64,000 nucleotides of DNA from Kiritimatiellales bacterium (GCA_003246265.1 QKAU01000006.1:172166-236165), one strand, 5' to 3'; counted from the stretch's first letter, positions 9,612 through 18,118 are shown. Numbers and translations are program-made. The notes: a model not told the origin generated them from the letters alone.

Positions 9612-10358
9612 CTACCTCCCCACTTTGTTCTTGAGCACGACCTGCGTCGCGAAGAGCATGAAGACCATCACCGACGCGAAGTAGGCAAGGTCGCGCAGGT
9701 CGACCACGCCGCGCTGCAGCGTTTCGAAGTGCGGCATGAAGCTGAACGAGGCCACCCCGTCCACCAGCCACGCCGGCGCCCAGCGCGACAGCAGGTCGGT
9801 GACCGGCGGATAGCCCGCCAGGATCAGGAAGAGGCCGATGACCACCGCCAGGATGAAGCTGATCACCTGGTTGCGCGTCAGCGCCGAGGTGAACATGCCG
9901 GCCGCGACGTAGGCACCGGCCAGCAGGCCGCTGCCGAGGTAGCCCGACACCACCGCACCCATGTCCGGCGAGCCGAGGTAGGCGGCCGTCGCGGGCACCG
10001 TGAAGGTCAGCGCCAGCGCCAGCAGCATGAAGAGCCACGCGGCCAGGAACTTGCCCAGCAACGCCTGCAGCGGCGTGACGGAGACCGTGAAGAGCAGCTC
10101 GATGGTCCCCGAACGGCGCTCCTCCGCCCAAAGGCGCATGGCGACGGCCGGCACCAGGATCATGTAGAGCCAGGGATGCCAGACGAAGAAGCCGGAGAGG
10201 TCGGCCTGACCCGCTTCGTAGAACCTTCCCATCGAAAAGGTGAAGAAGCCGGCCAGCATCAGGAAGATGATGATGAAGACGTAGGCCACCGGCGAATCGA
10301 AGTAGGCGCGCCACTCGCGCTTCGCGACGGCGAGCACATGGGATGCGGCTTCGTTCAT
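9612..10358 (-). CDS. ABC-2 type transporter permease
   Basis: 248 residues with six hydrophobic segments (VAYVFIIIFLMLAGFFTF, WLFMLLALALTFTVPATAAYL, ISFILAVVIGLFLILAGY and others). WAEERRSGTIELLFTVSVTPLQALLGK is the cytoplasmic coupling element typical of GldF/NatB-type permeases. The ATG overlaps the stop of the ATPase gene by four bases (ATGA at 10355-10358). It forms the membrane half of the exporter with the adjacent ATPase. The longer frame running to 11492 is an overlap with the ATPase gene and is not used. Confidence 0.92.
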   Translation of the reverse strand: MNEAASHVLAVAKREWRAYFDSPVAYVFIIIFLMLAGFFTFSMGRFYEAGQADLSGFFVWHPWLYMILVPAVAMRLWAEERRSGTIELLFTVSVTPLQALLGKFLAAWLFMLLALALTFTVPATAAYLGSPDMGAVVSGYLGSGLLAGAYVAAGMFTSALTRNQVISFILAVVIGLFLILAGYPPVTDLLSRWAPAWLVDGVASFSFMPHFETLQRGVVDLRDLAYFASVMVFMLFATQVVLKNKVGR

Positions 10359-11296
10359 CAGGCCACCTCCATTTTTTCCGTGTCTTCGGTAATGGTGATC
10401 TGCCGGAAGACGTCGTCGAGCCGCCCGTCGTCGACCTTGATGTCGGCCACCTTCCAGCGGTGCTCCTGCGCGGCAGCCAGCACGTCGCCGGCGATGGACC
10501 TGCCCGCCTTCGGGAAGGCGACGATGCTCCCGTTCTCCAACGTCTCCACCTTGCCGACGCCGGGAATCCCAGCGAGGGTTTCGGCGATTCCTGCACCCGT
10601 GGCGGAGAGGGTGACCGCGTTGTAGCGCGCGCTCCGGGCCTTGAGCGCGGCGGGCGTGTCGTCGGCCACCACCTTGCCGGCGCTGATGATGATCGCGCGG
10701 GTGCAGATGGCCTCCACCTCCTCGAGGACGTGGGTCGAAAGCATCACGACGCGCTCCCCGGACATGTCGCGGATCATGTCGCGCACGACCTGCTTCTGGT
10801 TGGGGTCGAGCCCTTCGGTGGGTTCGTCGAGCAGCAGGATGTCGGGATCGTGCAGTAGCGCCTGGGCGAGGCAGGTGCGCTGGCGGTAGCCCTTGGACAA
10901 CGTTTCGATGGTCTGGTTGCGCACCGGCTGCAGGAAGCATCGCTCCAGCGCGCGGTCGACGCGACTCTCCCGCTCGGCCCCGCTGAATCCGCGCACCTCG
11001 GCGAGGAAGCGCAGGAAGGCAGCCACGGTCATGTCGCCGTAGAGCGGCGTGGTTTCCGGCATGTAGCCGATTCCCTTCTGCGCCGCCACGGGGTTTTCCG
11101 CCACGTTGATCCCCTTGACCCATACGCTGCCCGACGTCGGCGGCAGGAAGCCCGCCACCATCCGGATCGTGGTCGTCTTCCCCGCGCCGTTCGGCCCGAG
11201 GAAACCGAGCACGGTCCCCTTCCGGACTTCGAAGGAGATGCCGTCCACCGCGCGTCTCCGTCCGAAATCCCTGACCAACCCCTCTGCCTTGATCAT
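10358..11296 (-). CDS. ABC transporter ATP-binding protein
   Basis: 312 residues. Walker A GPNGAGKTTT (34-43), Q-loop region GYMPETTPLYGDM, signature LSKGYRQRT, Walker B ILLLDEPTEGLDP and switch His STHVLEEVE are all present. The C-terminal 90 residues form the small regulatory domain seen in NatA/CcmA/GldA-type ATPases. The start at 11296 is preceded by AAGGAG ten bases upstream and preferred over the 11-codon extension. First gene of the operon ATPase-permease-GldG-DUF4340; the exported substrate is unknown. Confidence 0.95.
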   Translation of the reverse strand: MIKAEGLVRDFGRRRAVDGISFEVRKGTVLGFLGPNGAGKTTTIRMVAGFLPPTSGSVWVKGINVAENPVAAQKGIGYMPETTPLYGDMTVAAFLRFLAEVRGFSGAERESRVDRALERCFLQPVRNQTIETLSKGYRQRTCLAQALLHDPDILLLDEPTEGLDPNQKQVVRDMIRDMSGERVVMLSTHVLEEVEAICTRAIIISAGKVVADDTPAALKARSARYNAVTLSATGAGIAETLAGIPGVGKVETLENGSIVAFPKAGRSIAGDVLAAAQEHRWKVADIKVDDGRLDDVFRQITITEDTEKMEVA

Positions 11297-11432
11297 CGGT
11301 ATTGCTCTCCTTATTGCTACGTTCTGCATCCTTTATCGGAGGAGGTTTTTCGATCCCCCTCCATCTCCGCGCAAAAAGAGCGGAATGGGATAACGAGACT
11401 TCGCAAGGCAGGTCCCGTTCAAACTTTTTCGT

Positions 11433-11471
11433 TGAAAAAAATGAGCCGGCCCCGCCGAAGGAGACCGGCCC
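11433..11471 (-). terminator. Intrinsic terminator after the hsp20 operon
   Basis: Read on the minus strand, a GC-rich stem (GCCGG...CCGGC with a TTCG-type loop) is followed by seven T residues (A run at 11434-11440). It lies just after the last Hsp20 gene. Confidence 0.6.
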
Positions 11472-11478
11472 GGACCGG

Positions 11479-11964
11479 CTAGCGGCCTTCACTGACCGGT
11501 ATTCTCCGGCGGCCCTCCCTGGCCGCCCCGGTCTTTGGCAGGGTCAGCGTCAGCAGGCCCCGCGTGAACCGGGCCTTGGCCTTCTCCGCATCGACCTCCG
11601 CAGGCAGCGGAATGCTGCGGACAAACCCGCCGTAGCGGATCTCCGAGACATGGTAGTTCCGCTTGCCGGACGCCTGCTCCTCCTTCCGCTCGCCGCGGAT
11701 CGTGAGCACGTCCTCCTCGACCGCTACTTGGACATCCTTTTCGTCCATGCCCGGCAGTTCCACCTTCACGCGAATCTCGTCGTCGGTTTCGGACAGCTCG
11801 AACCCCGCGCTACCGATGGTGCGCCGGCCCATGCGGCCGACGCCCCGGTAGTAGCTGTCGAACAGCTCGTTGATTTCACGGTGCAGAAGGTCGAAGGGAT
11901 GTTCGTCCCACTCTGGCGCCTGCCGGACCGTGCGCTTGCGCCACGGAACCAGTTTATCCATCAT
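11479..11964 (-). CDS. Hsp20/alpha-crystallin small heat-shock protein (third of three)
   Basis: 161 residues. The alpha-crystallin domain (about 50-145) shows DDEIRVKVELPGMDEKDVQVAVEEDVLTIRGER and the closing strand GLLTLTLPKT. ATP-independent holdase that binds unfolding proteins as oligomers. It starts at 11964 (or the next ATG, 11961) with AAAGGAGG nine bases upstream. It is the distal gene of three Hsp20 genes on the minus strand, each with its own strong ribosome site and 13-22 bp gaps. Confidence 0.93.
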   Translation of the reverse strand: MMDKLVPWRKRTVRQAPEWDEHPFDLLHREINELFDSYYRGVGRMGRRTIGSAGFELSETDDEIRVKVELPGMDEKDVQVAVEEDVLTIRGERKEEQASGKRNYHVSEIRYGGFVRSIPLPAEVDAEKAKARFTRGLLTLTLPKTGAAREGRRRIPVSEGR

Positions 11965-11986
11965 GGTGCTTCACCTCCTTTCCATC

Positions 11987-12388
11987 CTACGCCCCTGCGG
12001 TGATCTCGATCCGGCGCGGCTTGGCCTGCTCGGCCTTGGGCAGCTCGATGTCGAGCACGCCGTTGCGCAACCGGGCGCGGATCTTTTCCCGGTCGATCAG
12101 CTGCGGCACGGTGAACCTGCGCCGGAAGACGCCTGTTCCGTATTCGCCCATCAGCAGCTCCATGCCCTCCTGCCCGCCATCGGCCTGCGTGGCGGTGATC
12201 TCCAGCTCGGTGTTGTCCAGCCGGATGTCGATCTGCTCCTGCGCAACGCCGGGCACGTCGCAGCGGACGAGGATCGCATCCTCCTTCTCGTAGATGTCCG
12301 TTGCCGGCACATATGCGTTGCCTTCGCGGGGCGGCTCGTTGTCGTTGCGCACGGCCTTCTCCATGTCCTTTTCCTGCTTGTCCTTCAT
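11987..12388 (-). CDS. Hsp20/alpha-crystallin small heat-shock protein (second of three)
   Basis: 133 residues. A charged N-terminal arm (KDKQEKDMEKAVRNDNEPP) replaces the usual hydrophobic arm. The alpha-crystallin domain carries EDAILVRCDVPGVAQEQIDIRL and NGVLDIELPKAEQAKPRRIEI. The start at 12388 is set by TAAGGAGG eight bases upstream; the 11 extra upstream codons overlap the previous gene. The short polar arm suggests it may form small oligomers or mix with its neighbours (inference). Confidence 0.92.
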   Translation of the reverse strand: MKDKQEKDMEKAVRNDNEPPREGNAYVPATDIYEKEDAILVRCDVPGVAQEQIDIRLDNTELEITATQADGGQEGMELLMGEYGTGVFRRRFTVPQLIDREKIRARLRNGVLDIELPKAEQAKPRRIEITAGA

Positions 12389-12401
12389 CGTGAACACCTC
12401 C

Positions 12402-12836
12402 TTAGGAAGCCTTGATTTCAATCCGTTTCGGCTTGCTGGACTCGTGACGCGGCAGCATGACCTTCAGCACGCCGTCCGCATACTGCGCGGCAACCCGTTC
12501 GCTCTCCACGGCGAAGGGCAGTCGCACGGTGCGCACGAACCCGCCGGTCTCCCGTTCGCAGCGGTGGCACACGGCGTCGCCCGCCGGCTTGTCGCCCTTG
12601 CGCTCGCCCTTGATGGTGAGCTGGTTGTTGACCACGCTGATGTCGAGGTCCTCGATCTCCATGCCGGGTAGCTCGGCCGTTACGACCACGCTCTCGGCAT
12701 TGCCCCAGACGTTCAGTGCCGGGAAGCGCGACAGGGCGGTCCCGGTTTCGTACCCGTCGAACAGACGGTTCATTTCCCGTTGCAGGGATCGGAGCTCGCC
12801 GAACGGGCTCCATGACCTGGTGTTGTTCCAATACAT
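12402..12836 (-). CDS. Hsp20/alpha-crystallin small heat-shock protein (first of three)
   Basis: 144 residues beginning MYWNNTRSWSPFGELRSLQREMNRLFDGYE, the classic IbpA-like arm. The domain follows with VVVTAELPGMEIEDLDISVVNNQLTIKGER and ends DGVLKVMLPRHESSKPKRIEI. The start at 12836 has AAAGGAG nine bases upstream. Oddity: the loop that usually reads HRRER contains a CxxC pair (CHRCERETGGF), which could be redox- or metal-sensitive. It leads the three-gene operon; a sigma54-like sequence lies about 75 bp upstream. Confidence 0.93.
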   Translation of the reverse strand: MYWNNTRSWSPFGELRSLQREMNRLFDGYETGTALSRFPALNVWGNAESVVVTAELPGMEIEDLDISVVNNQLTIKGERKGDKPAGDAVCHRCERETGGFVRTVRLPFAVESERVAAQYADGVLKVMLPRHESSKPKRIEIKAS

Positions 12837-12907
12837 GACCTGCACTCCTTTCGTTCTTTTCTCCGCACCCTTGCGGAGGTTGCATTCCTGTTGACGCCCG
12901 CCCTTAA

Positions 12908-12923
12908 AACAAAAAGCGTGCCA
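12908..12923 (-). promoter_or_regulatory. Possible sigma54-like promoter of the hsp20 operon
   Basis: On the minus strand a perfect -24 box TGGCACG is followed by four bases and TTGTT. The -12 element has GT instead of the expected GC, so the match is incomplete. It is placed 72 bp before the first Hsp20 ATG. Confidence 0.25.
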
Positions 12924-13085
12924 CGCACGCACAGGAACACATTATCCTTTCTCCCAACCATTTACGATTTACACCGCACAGGCGGTGCTGTGAAAATCCG
13001 ACACAGGCCGTGTCGCGCGTGTGACGTTTTTTCCATCGTATCGCCGCGCCGCCCGTGGTAAGCAGGGGGCCTTCAAGGAGACCGC

Positions 13086-13391
13086 ATGCAACAGCAGGAG
13101 AACCGGATCACGATCGAATATTGTGCGAAGTGCAAGTTCATGATGCGCTCGGCGTGGGTCGCGCAGGAGCTGCTCCAGACCTTCGAGGAAGAGCTCGACG
13201 AGGCAGCGTTGCGGCCAAGCACCGTGCCGGGCATCTGGCGCATATACGCCAACGGCCGACAGATATGGGACCGTAAGACCGAGCGCGGCTTGCCGGAACT
13301 CAAGGAGCTGAAGCGCCGCGTGCGCGATATCATCGCCCCCGGCAAGCACCTTGGCCATGCCGAAACCGTGGAACCGAAACCGGAAAGATGA
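13086..13391 (+). CDS. SelT/SelW/SelH-family (Rdx) selenoprotein-like protein
   Basis: 101 residues. The redox motif YCAKCKF near residue 12-18 is the cysteine version of the CxxU motif of SelW-type thioredoxin-fold proteins. GIWRIYANGRQIWDRKTERGLPELKELKRRVRD is the conserved second half (normally F-x-V-x-x-G-x-x-W-x-R). AAGGAG lies five bases before the ATG. No TGA read as Sec is involved. It lies 4 bp upstream of a small membrane-protein gene, probably co-transcribed. Function is inferred as a thiol-redox protein; the partner is unknown. Confidence 0.85.
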   Translation: MQQQENRITIEYCAKCKFMMRSAWVAQELLQTFEEELDEAALRPSTVPGIWRIYANGRQIWDRKTERGLPELKELKRRVRDIIAPGKHLGHAETVEPKPER

Positions 13392-13395
13392 ACCG

Positions 13396-13668
13396 ATGAA
13401 CCAGACAACCTCCATCATCATCCTGGTCGTACTTGCCCTCGCCCTAGCGGCGCACTACGCCAGCCAGAAGCTGCTGCTGGCCAAGGGCTGGAAGGCCGAA
13501 GATCCCCGGCCGCAGATCAAGCGGCTGCTGCTCAACGGCGGCATGCTCATGGTCGTTGCCGTTGCCGCGCTCGTCGCAGCGGAAAAGCCCTACGGCCTGC
13601 TGGGCATCCTGATCTTCATCGAAGCCGCCGTCTGCTTCGCCTTCGCCCGCAAGCTGAGCCGCAAATAG
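13396..13668 (+). CDS. Small two-helix membrane protein of unknown function
   Basis: 90 residues with two hydrophobic helices (IIILVVLALALAAHY, about 7-21, and a long one, GGMLMVVAVAALVAAEKPYGLLGILIFIEAAVCFAFA split near residue 65). A positively charged loop (KGWKAEDPRPQIKR) lies between them. I do not recognise the family. It starts 4 bp after the SelW-like gene, so translation is probably coupled. Confidence 0.7.
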   Translation: MNQTTSIIILVVLALALAAHYASQKLLLAKGWKAEDPRPQIKRLLLNGGMLMVVAVAALVAAEKPYGLLGILIFIEAAVCFAFARKLSRK

Positions 13669-13675
13669 GAACGGT

Positions 13676-14400
13676 TCAGACGGCCGCCAGCACCGCGCAA
13701 AAATCGCCGCGGACCAGCAGTTGCGCCTCGGCGTCCAGCGGGGTGGGATCGCGGTTTACGACGACGAGGCGCGCGTTCCACGCACGATGGCCCGGCAAGG
13801 CGGCGGCCGGATAGACGGCGAGGGACGTGCCCAGCACCAGCACCAAATCGGCCTCGCCCATGGCGCGCACCGCGGCGCTCCACTGCTCCTCGGGGAGCAT
13901 CTCGCCGAAGAAGGTGATGTCCGGCTTGTAGATCCCCCCGCAGGTGAAGCGGGGGATCGCGCCCTCCAGGATCGCCGGATAGAGCGCCTCCGTCGCCACC
14001 TGTCCGCCGCGCACGACAGGTAGCTGCTGTGGATGAAATCGCCGTGAATGGTGTAGACCGGCGAGGAGCCGGCGCGCTGGTGGTAGTCGTCGACATTCTG
14101 GGTCACGACGGCCACCTCCCGGTCCGGCCGCCGCCAAGCCGCAAGGGCGCGGTGCGCGGCGTTGGATTGCGCGGCGCGCACCTGGGGATGGAAGGTCCGC
14201 GCGAAGCCGTAGAAGATGGCAGGATCCCGCCGAAAGGCGTCGAGATCGAAGACGTTGACGTTCCGTTCGTCGGAATAGATGCCGCTGGCCGAACGGAAGT
14301 CGGGAATGCCCGAAACGGTCGACATGCCCGCCCCCGTCAGGGCCACGATCCGTTTCGCCGCGCCTACCCACGCCGCCAACTGTTCGAGCGGCGCTTCCAT
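13676..14400 (-). pseudogene. Sirtuin (NAD-dependent protein deacylase), frameshifted
   Basis: The N-terminal half starts at 14400 (MEAPLEQLAAWVGAAKR). It carries GAGMSTVSGIPDFRS, the TQNVDDYHQRAG motif and TIHGDF with the catalytic His. The C-terminal half, with TCGGIYKPDITFFGEMLP, LGTSLAVYPAAALP and NRDPTPLD, lies in a different minus-strand frame. The break is at about 14007-14016: restoring one C in the run TGC(C)GCGGC would rejoin the frames as ...YLSCRGGQVATEAL and give a normal 241-residue sirtuin. All catalytic motifs remain intact on either side. So this is either a recent single-base deletion or a sequence/assembly error. It is convergent with the small membrane gene, 7 bp away. Confidence 0.8.
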
Positions 14401-14488
14401 GCCGTATCGAATACACGTTCCTCCCCGGAAGGACAATGTGGTTCTACCTTCCGCCGATTCCGGACGGCCTGCTCCGCCGGACGGCAGC

Positions 14489-14520
14489 AAAAAAAAGCCC
14501 CGGCTGCCGCCGGGGCTTTC
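14489..14520 (-). terminator. Intrinsic terminator of nrdJ
   Basis: On the minus strand AGCCCCGGC-loop-GCCGGGGCT is followed by eight T residues. It lies about 20-50 bp after the nrdJ stop and before the sirtuin gene. Confidence 0.85.
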
Positions 14521-14540
14521 CACGTCTTGCCGCGCTGCGG

Positions 14541-16799
14541 CTAGACGAGTTCGCAGGCACCCCCTGCACAGGCGATTTCGCCCTGCAGGTTGGTGGCATC
14601 CTCCACCTCGCGCATCTGGGTGTAGTCGACCGGGCGGAACTTGGCGATCAGCTCGTTCCAGCGGGTCTCGTCGAGCGCGGTCACGACCTCTTCGTGCGGG
14701 GCCTGGGGATAGGCCTTGTCGCCGGAGGCGGCCAGCATGCTGATGCCGGTGAAGTCGGCGCGGTTTTCCCAGATGTATTCGGCCACGGCGTCCCACTCGT
14801 CGTCGCGCACGGTGAGCGTATTGGAGACGTTGTGGTTCAGGCCGGGGTTGGATTCCGGCCGCGCGGTGCCGGGCACGACCCAGTTCTGCTGGGTGGAGTG
14901 GACATGCTTGAGCAGCTCGATGGCCGACATCTCGCTGCGCAGGATCGCCTCCTCGGGCGCCTCGATGCAGAAGGTAATGACGTCGTCGGTCTTGTTGGCG
15001 CTCCAGACCGACTCCTCGCACATGTGCGGGTTGTAGGCGTTGAAGAAGCGGTAGACCGGATCGGTCTTGTTCGCCTGCACGCGGCGGAAGTAGCGGCGGG
15101 CATGGCGCGGATGGATGCCCGAGGCCGTGCCGAGCAGCAGCGAGGTCGAGCCGGCGGGCTTGACGCAGGTGATGCGGGCGGCGGGCTCGGTGCCGATCTT
15201 GAGGGAGATCTCGCGGTTCACCTCGATGGCGTACTTGGCCATCTTCTGCTGCATGATCGGGTCGAGCGTGTAGGCGGGCGAGTCCATCATCCCGGTGATG
15301 GAGACGCCGAGCAGCGCCTCGCGGCGGCAGAGCTTCTCGGTGACTTCGCCAAGGTACGGGAATTCGGTGAAGCCCGCCTGGCAGGTGCCGATGATGGTGG
15401 CCGCGCGCACCGCCTTGCGGAAATCCTCTTCGGAATGGATCTTGGCGCCGTTGATCTCGGTGAGGTTGCAGAACTGCCAGCCGGACTCGATGGTGACGTT
15501 GCCCTGCTTATCCTTCACTTCCAAGTGCGGGTTCAGGCCGATCTCGCAACAGGGGTTGCAGCCGTGCGAAAGGGAGTTGGAGAAGTAAAAGCCGGGTTCG
15601 CCCCACTCCTTCTGCTTGGCGAAGATGCGGAGGAACTGGGCCTTGCTGGTCTCGTTGCGGATCAGCTTGACCGAGTTGTTGGAACGGCCGCGCTGCGGGT
15701 TTTCCTGGAACCAGTTGCCGCGCTTGGCGTTCATCATCTCGCCGTCGTCCGGCGAAAAGAGGCAGATCGTCGCGCTGCGGCGCACCCCGCCGGCGATCAC
15801 CGCGTCGGCCGCATGCATCATGAGGTCGTAGCACTCGATCGGCTTGAGCTTGCGGCCGACGGCGCGGTCGAGGATGTTGCGGCAGCGCTCGAGCGCACGG
15901 CGCAGCGGCACGTGGCCGGGGGCGCGGCCGCCGGAAGTCTTCAGCAGGCTGCCGCGCGAACGGATCTTGGAGTAGTTGAACTCGACGAGATAGCCCTCGA
16001 CGTAGCTGACCATCAGTTCATGCATGGCATCGGCCCAGCCTTCGATGGTGTCCGGCACCGTGAAGTGGCGCACGGTGCCCTCGTCGACGGACGGGGCAAG
16101 CGGGGGCAGCTTGTCGACGTGCTCGAACTCGACGCTGAAACCCACGCCGGTTCCGCAGAGCAGCAGGAAGAGCCCTTCGCGGAAGAACTCGATGCGGTCG
16201 CAGATGCCGAAGGTGCAGTTGTACATGCGGGCATGGTTGCTTTCGATGGCGGAGCCGCCGAACTGCATGGAGCGCATGGAGGGGAGGCAGCGCTTGTCGA
16301 CCACCTGGTCGAACGCCCAGCGGATATCCTGTTCCGCGCCGGGATAGCGGCCCAGATGCATGTCGCGCACGCGGCCGACCGCCTCGGCGAAGGTTTCGCG
16401 GCGACCCAGCTCGGGCTGGAAGCGGGCGTAGCGGCTCACCAGCATGTAGTCCTGGATGGACGAGGCGTCGGGACGCAGCCGCTGGTTGCGGGCCTGCTTG
16501 TGCTCCTCGCGGTAGAGGATGTAGCCCTTGGCCACTTCGTAGAGTCCGGCGCCCATCAGCTGCTGCTCGACGAGGTCCTGGATGTGCTCGACATCGACCT
16601 CTGCCTGGCCGCGCTGCTCGTAGCCCTTGATGATGTTGTCGAGATGCTCGCAAATCGTGTTGATAATCGTTTTCAGGTGCGGCGGCACCGCGCCTCCAGG
16701 CGCCACCGTGCTTTTTACCGCCTTTTCGATCGCGTTGGAGATTTTCGAGAGGTCGTACGCCACGGCGGCGGCATCCCTCTTCTTGACCTTGATTTCCAT
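14541..16799 (-). CDS. nrdJ: Adenosylcobalamin-dependent (class II) ribonucleotide reductase
   Basis: 752 residues, the size of monomeric B12-dependent ribonucleoside-triphosphate reductases. An ATP-cone-like N-terminus (DLSKISNAIEKAVKSTV) precedes the barrel. YNCTFGICDR supplies one redox Cys and GCNPCCEIGLNP the thiyl-radical and second redox Cys. CEESVW, CQAGFTEFPYLGEVTEKLCRREALLG and PAGSTSLLLGTASGIHPRHARRYFRR match the RTPR/NrdJ branch. The C-terminal CAGGACELV is the CxxxxC tail that re-reduces the active site. It makes dNTPs independently of oxygen and needs cobalamin. Two NrdR-like boxes lie 78-125 bp upstream of the ATG. Monocistronic, with its own terminator. Confidence 0.95.
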   Translation of the reverse strand: MEIKVKKRDAAAVAYDLSKISNAIEKAVKSTVAPGGAVPPHLKTIINTICEHLDNIIKGYEQRGQAEVDVEHIQDLVEQQLMGAGLYEVAKGYILYREEHKQARNQRLRPDASSIQDYMLVSRYARFQPELGRRETFAEAVGRVRDMHLGRYPGAEQDIRWAFDQVVDKRCLPSMRSMQFGGSAIESNHARMYNCTFGICDRIEFFREGLFLLLCGTGVGFSVEFEHVDKLPPLAPSVDEGTVRHFTVPDTIEGWADAMHELMVSYVEGYLVEFNYSKIRSRGSLLKTSGGRAPGHVPLRRALERCRNILDRAVGRKLKPIECYDLMMHAADAVIAGGVRRSATICLFSPDDGEMMNAKRGNWFQENPQRGRSNNSVKLIRNETSKAQFLRIFAKQKEWGEPGFYFSNSLSHGCNPCCEIGLNPHLEVKDKQGNVTIESGWQFCNLTEINGAKIHSEEDFRKAVRAATIIGTCQAGFTEFPYLGEVTEKLCRREALLGVSITGMMDSPAYTLDPIMQQKMAKYAIEVNREISLKIGTEPAARITCVKPAGSTSLLLGTASGIHPRHARRYFRRVQANKTDPVYRFFNAYNPHMCEESVWSANKTDDVITFCIEAPEEAILRSEMSAIELLKHVHSTQQNWVVPGTARPESNPGLNHNVSNTLTVRDDEWDAVAEYIWENRADFTGISMLAASGDKAYPQAPHEEVVTALDETRWNELIAKFRPVDYTQMREVEDATNLQGEIACAGGACELV

Positions 16800-16876
16800 G
16801 TGATTATACCCCTTTCGTATTCGATGGATTAGACTGGTTGGCTATCTGGGAGGTAGTTGAATACGTAGGACCAGCT

Positions 16877-16924
16877 ATACAATATGTAGTGTTCTCCCGA
16901 AAACCAGCGCACAATATATGGATG
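16877..16924 (-). promoter_or_regulatory. Two NrdR-like boxes upstream of nrdJ
   Basis: Compared with the NrdR consensus acaCwAtATaTwGtgt, box 1 (16877-16892) matches 14 of 16 positions and box 2 (16909-16924) matches 11 of 16, including an unbroken CAATATAT core. They start 32 bp apart, the three-turn spacing usual for paired NrdR boxes. The surrounding 275 bp (16800-17074) is noticeably AT-richer than its neighbours and holds no other gene that I can support. Confidence 0.65.
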
Positions 16925-17074
16925 AGGAGAAGGTGCGAAGGAAAAAAACAAAAAAACAAAATCCCTCCCTCTCCAGCCCCTGTTTTAACTGCCGGTAAGA
17001 GACCGGTTTACGGCTCGGACCCCGCCCCCATTTTCTGCTTCCGCCTCCCGCCCGTTCTGTTAGGGTGGCTACCC

Positions 17075-18088
17075 ATGGCCCTTCTTTCCGACCCATTTCC
17101 CCGCGCCCTGCTGGCCCTCCTCCCCACCCCGGTGGTTCCCCTGGGCCATTTGGGCCGGGCCGAAGGGCACCCGCAGCTGTTCATGAAGCGCGACGACCTG
17201 AGCGGGACAGAATACGGCGGGAACAAGATCCGCAAGCTCGAATTCCTGCTGGGCGAGGCGCTGGCCAAAGGCTGCAAACGGGTCTTAACCTATGGCGCGG
17301 CCGGCTCCAACCACGCCACCGCCACGGCCGTCTGCTGCCGCGGCCTCGGCCTGCGCGCCATCTCGATCCTCTCCCCCCAGCCGACCAGCGACCATGTCCG
17401 CATGAACCTCCTGATGCAGCACGCGGCCGGGGCGGCGCTCCACCTGTGCAGCCACTACCGGGAATTTCCGGCAACCACGGAAGCCGTCGTCGAGCGCTGC
17501 CGGAAAGAGGATGGAATTGAACCCTACATCATCCCGACCGGCGGCACCAGCGATCTCGGCGCACTCGGATTTGTCGAGGCCGCCTTCGAACTGGCCGGCC
17601 AGCTGCAACCGGACGTTGTCTATCTCCCGATGGGGACTGGCGGTACGCTGGCGGGCCTGCTGGTCGGCATCCGGCTCGCGGGCCTGCGCTGCCGCATCGA
17701 GGCCGTCCGCGTCGTCGATCCGGCCTTCCGCAATGCCGAACATATCCAGACTCTCTGCGACCAGCTCTGTGCCAAGCTGGGCATCGATCCCGTCGTTGCA
17801 TCCGGGGACATCCGCATCCGCGGCGGGTTTTTCGGCGAAGGCTACGGCATCGCCACCCAGGACGGCATGGAGGCCGTCGAAACCTTCGGGGCCCTCGAGG
17901 GTATCCATCTTGAAAACACCTACACCGGGAAGACCGCGGCCGCCCTGCTCCACGACCTGCGCGCCGGCACGCTGGACGGACAGTGCGTGCTATACTGGAA
18001 CACCCTGAATTCGCGCGACCTCTCCGCCGAGACCGGCGCAATCGACTTCCACGACCTGCCCCCCGCATTCCATCCCTATTTTTCGTGA
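17075..18088 (+). CDS. PLP-dependent D-cysteine desulfhydrase / ACC deaminase family enzyme
   Basis: 337 residues of fold-type II PLP enzyme. EYGGNKIRKLEFLLGEAL carries the Schiff-base Lys. TYGAAGSNHATATAVCCRGLGL is the substrate-binding Ser/Asn loop, and LPMGTGGTLAGLLVGIRLAGL is the phosphate-binding loop. Family members deaminate D-cysteine, 1-aminocyclopropane-1-carboxylate or related beta-substituted amino acids, and the substrate cannot be fixed here. The frame is open for 79 more codons upstream, but these cover the nrdJ promoter. The ATG at 17075, where homology begins, is used even though no good ribosome site precedes it. Confidence 0.85.
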   Translation: MALLSDPFPRALLALLPTPVVPLGHLGRAEGHPQLFMKRDDLSGTEYGGNKIRKLEFLLGEALAKGCKRVLTYGAAGSNHATATAVCCRGLGLRAISILSPQPTSDHVRMNLLMQHAAGAALHLCSHYREFPATTEAVVERCRKEDGIEPYIIPTGGTSDLGALGFVEAAFELAGQLQPDVVYLPMGTGGTLAGLLVGIRLAGLRCRIEAVRVVDPAFRNAEHIQTLCDQLCAKLGIDPVVASGDIRIRGGFFGEGYGIATQDGMEAVETFGALEGIHLENTYTGKTAAALLHDLRAGTLDGQCVLYWNTLNSRDLSAETGAIDFHDLPPAFHPYFS

Positions 18089-18118
18089 TTCCCCTCCGTT
18101 TCGTGGTTTAATTCCGGC

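Noticed and set aside
14436..16832. Long plus-strand open frame (798 codons) opposite nrdJ
   Set aside because: It is the antisense of a clear class II reductase; its translation is a His/Gly/Val-rich mirror typical of high-GC shadow frames. The same applies to long frames opposite hrpA (28883-32326), larC/sialate esterase (41931-44732), the hybrid kinase (51384-53561) and nfnB/lipA (54933-57299).
16838..17074. Upstream 79-codon extension of the PLP enzyme
   Set aside because: It covers the nrdJ control region with the NrdR-like boxes, and its composition differs from coding sequence.
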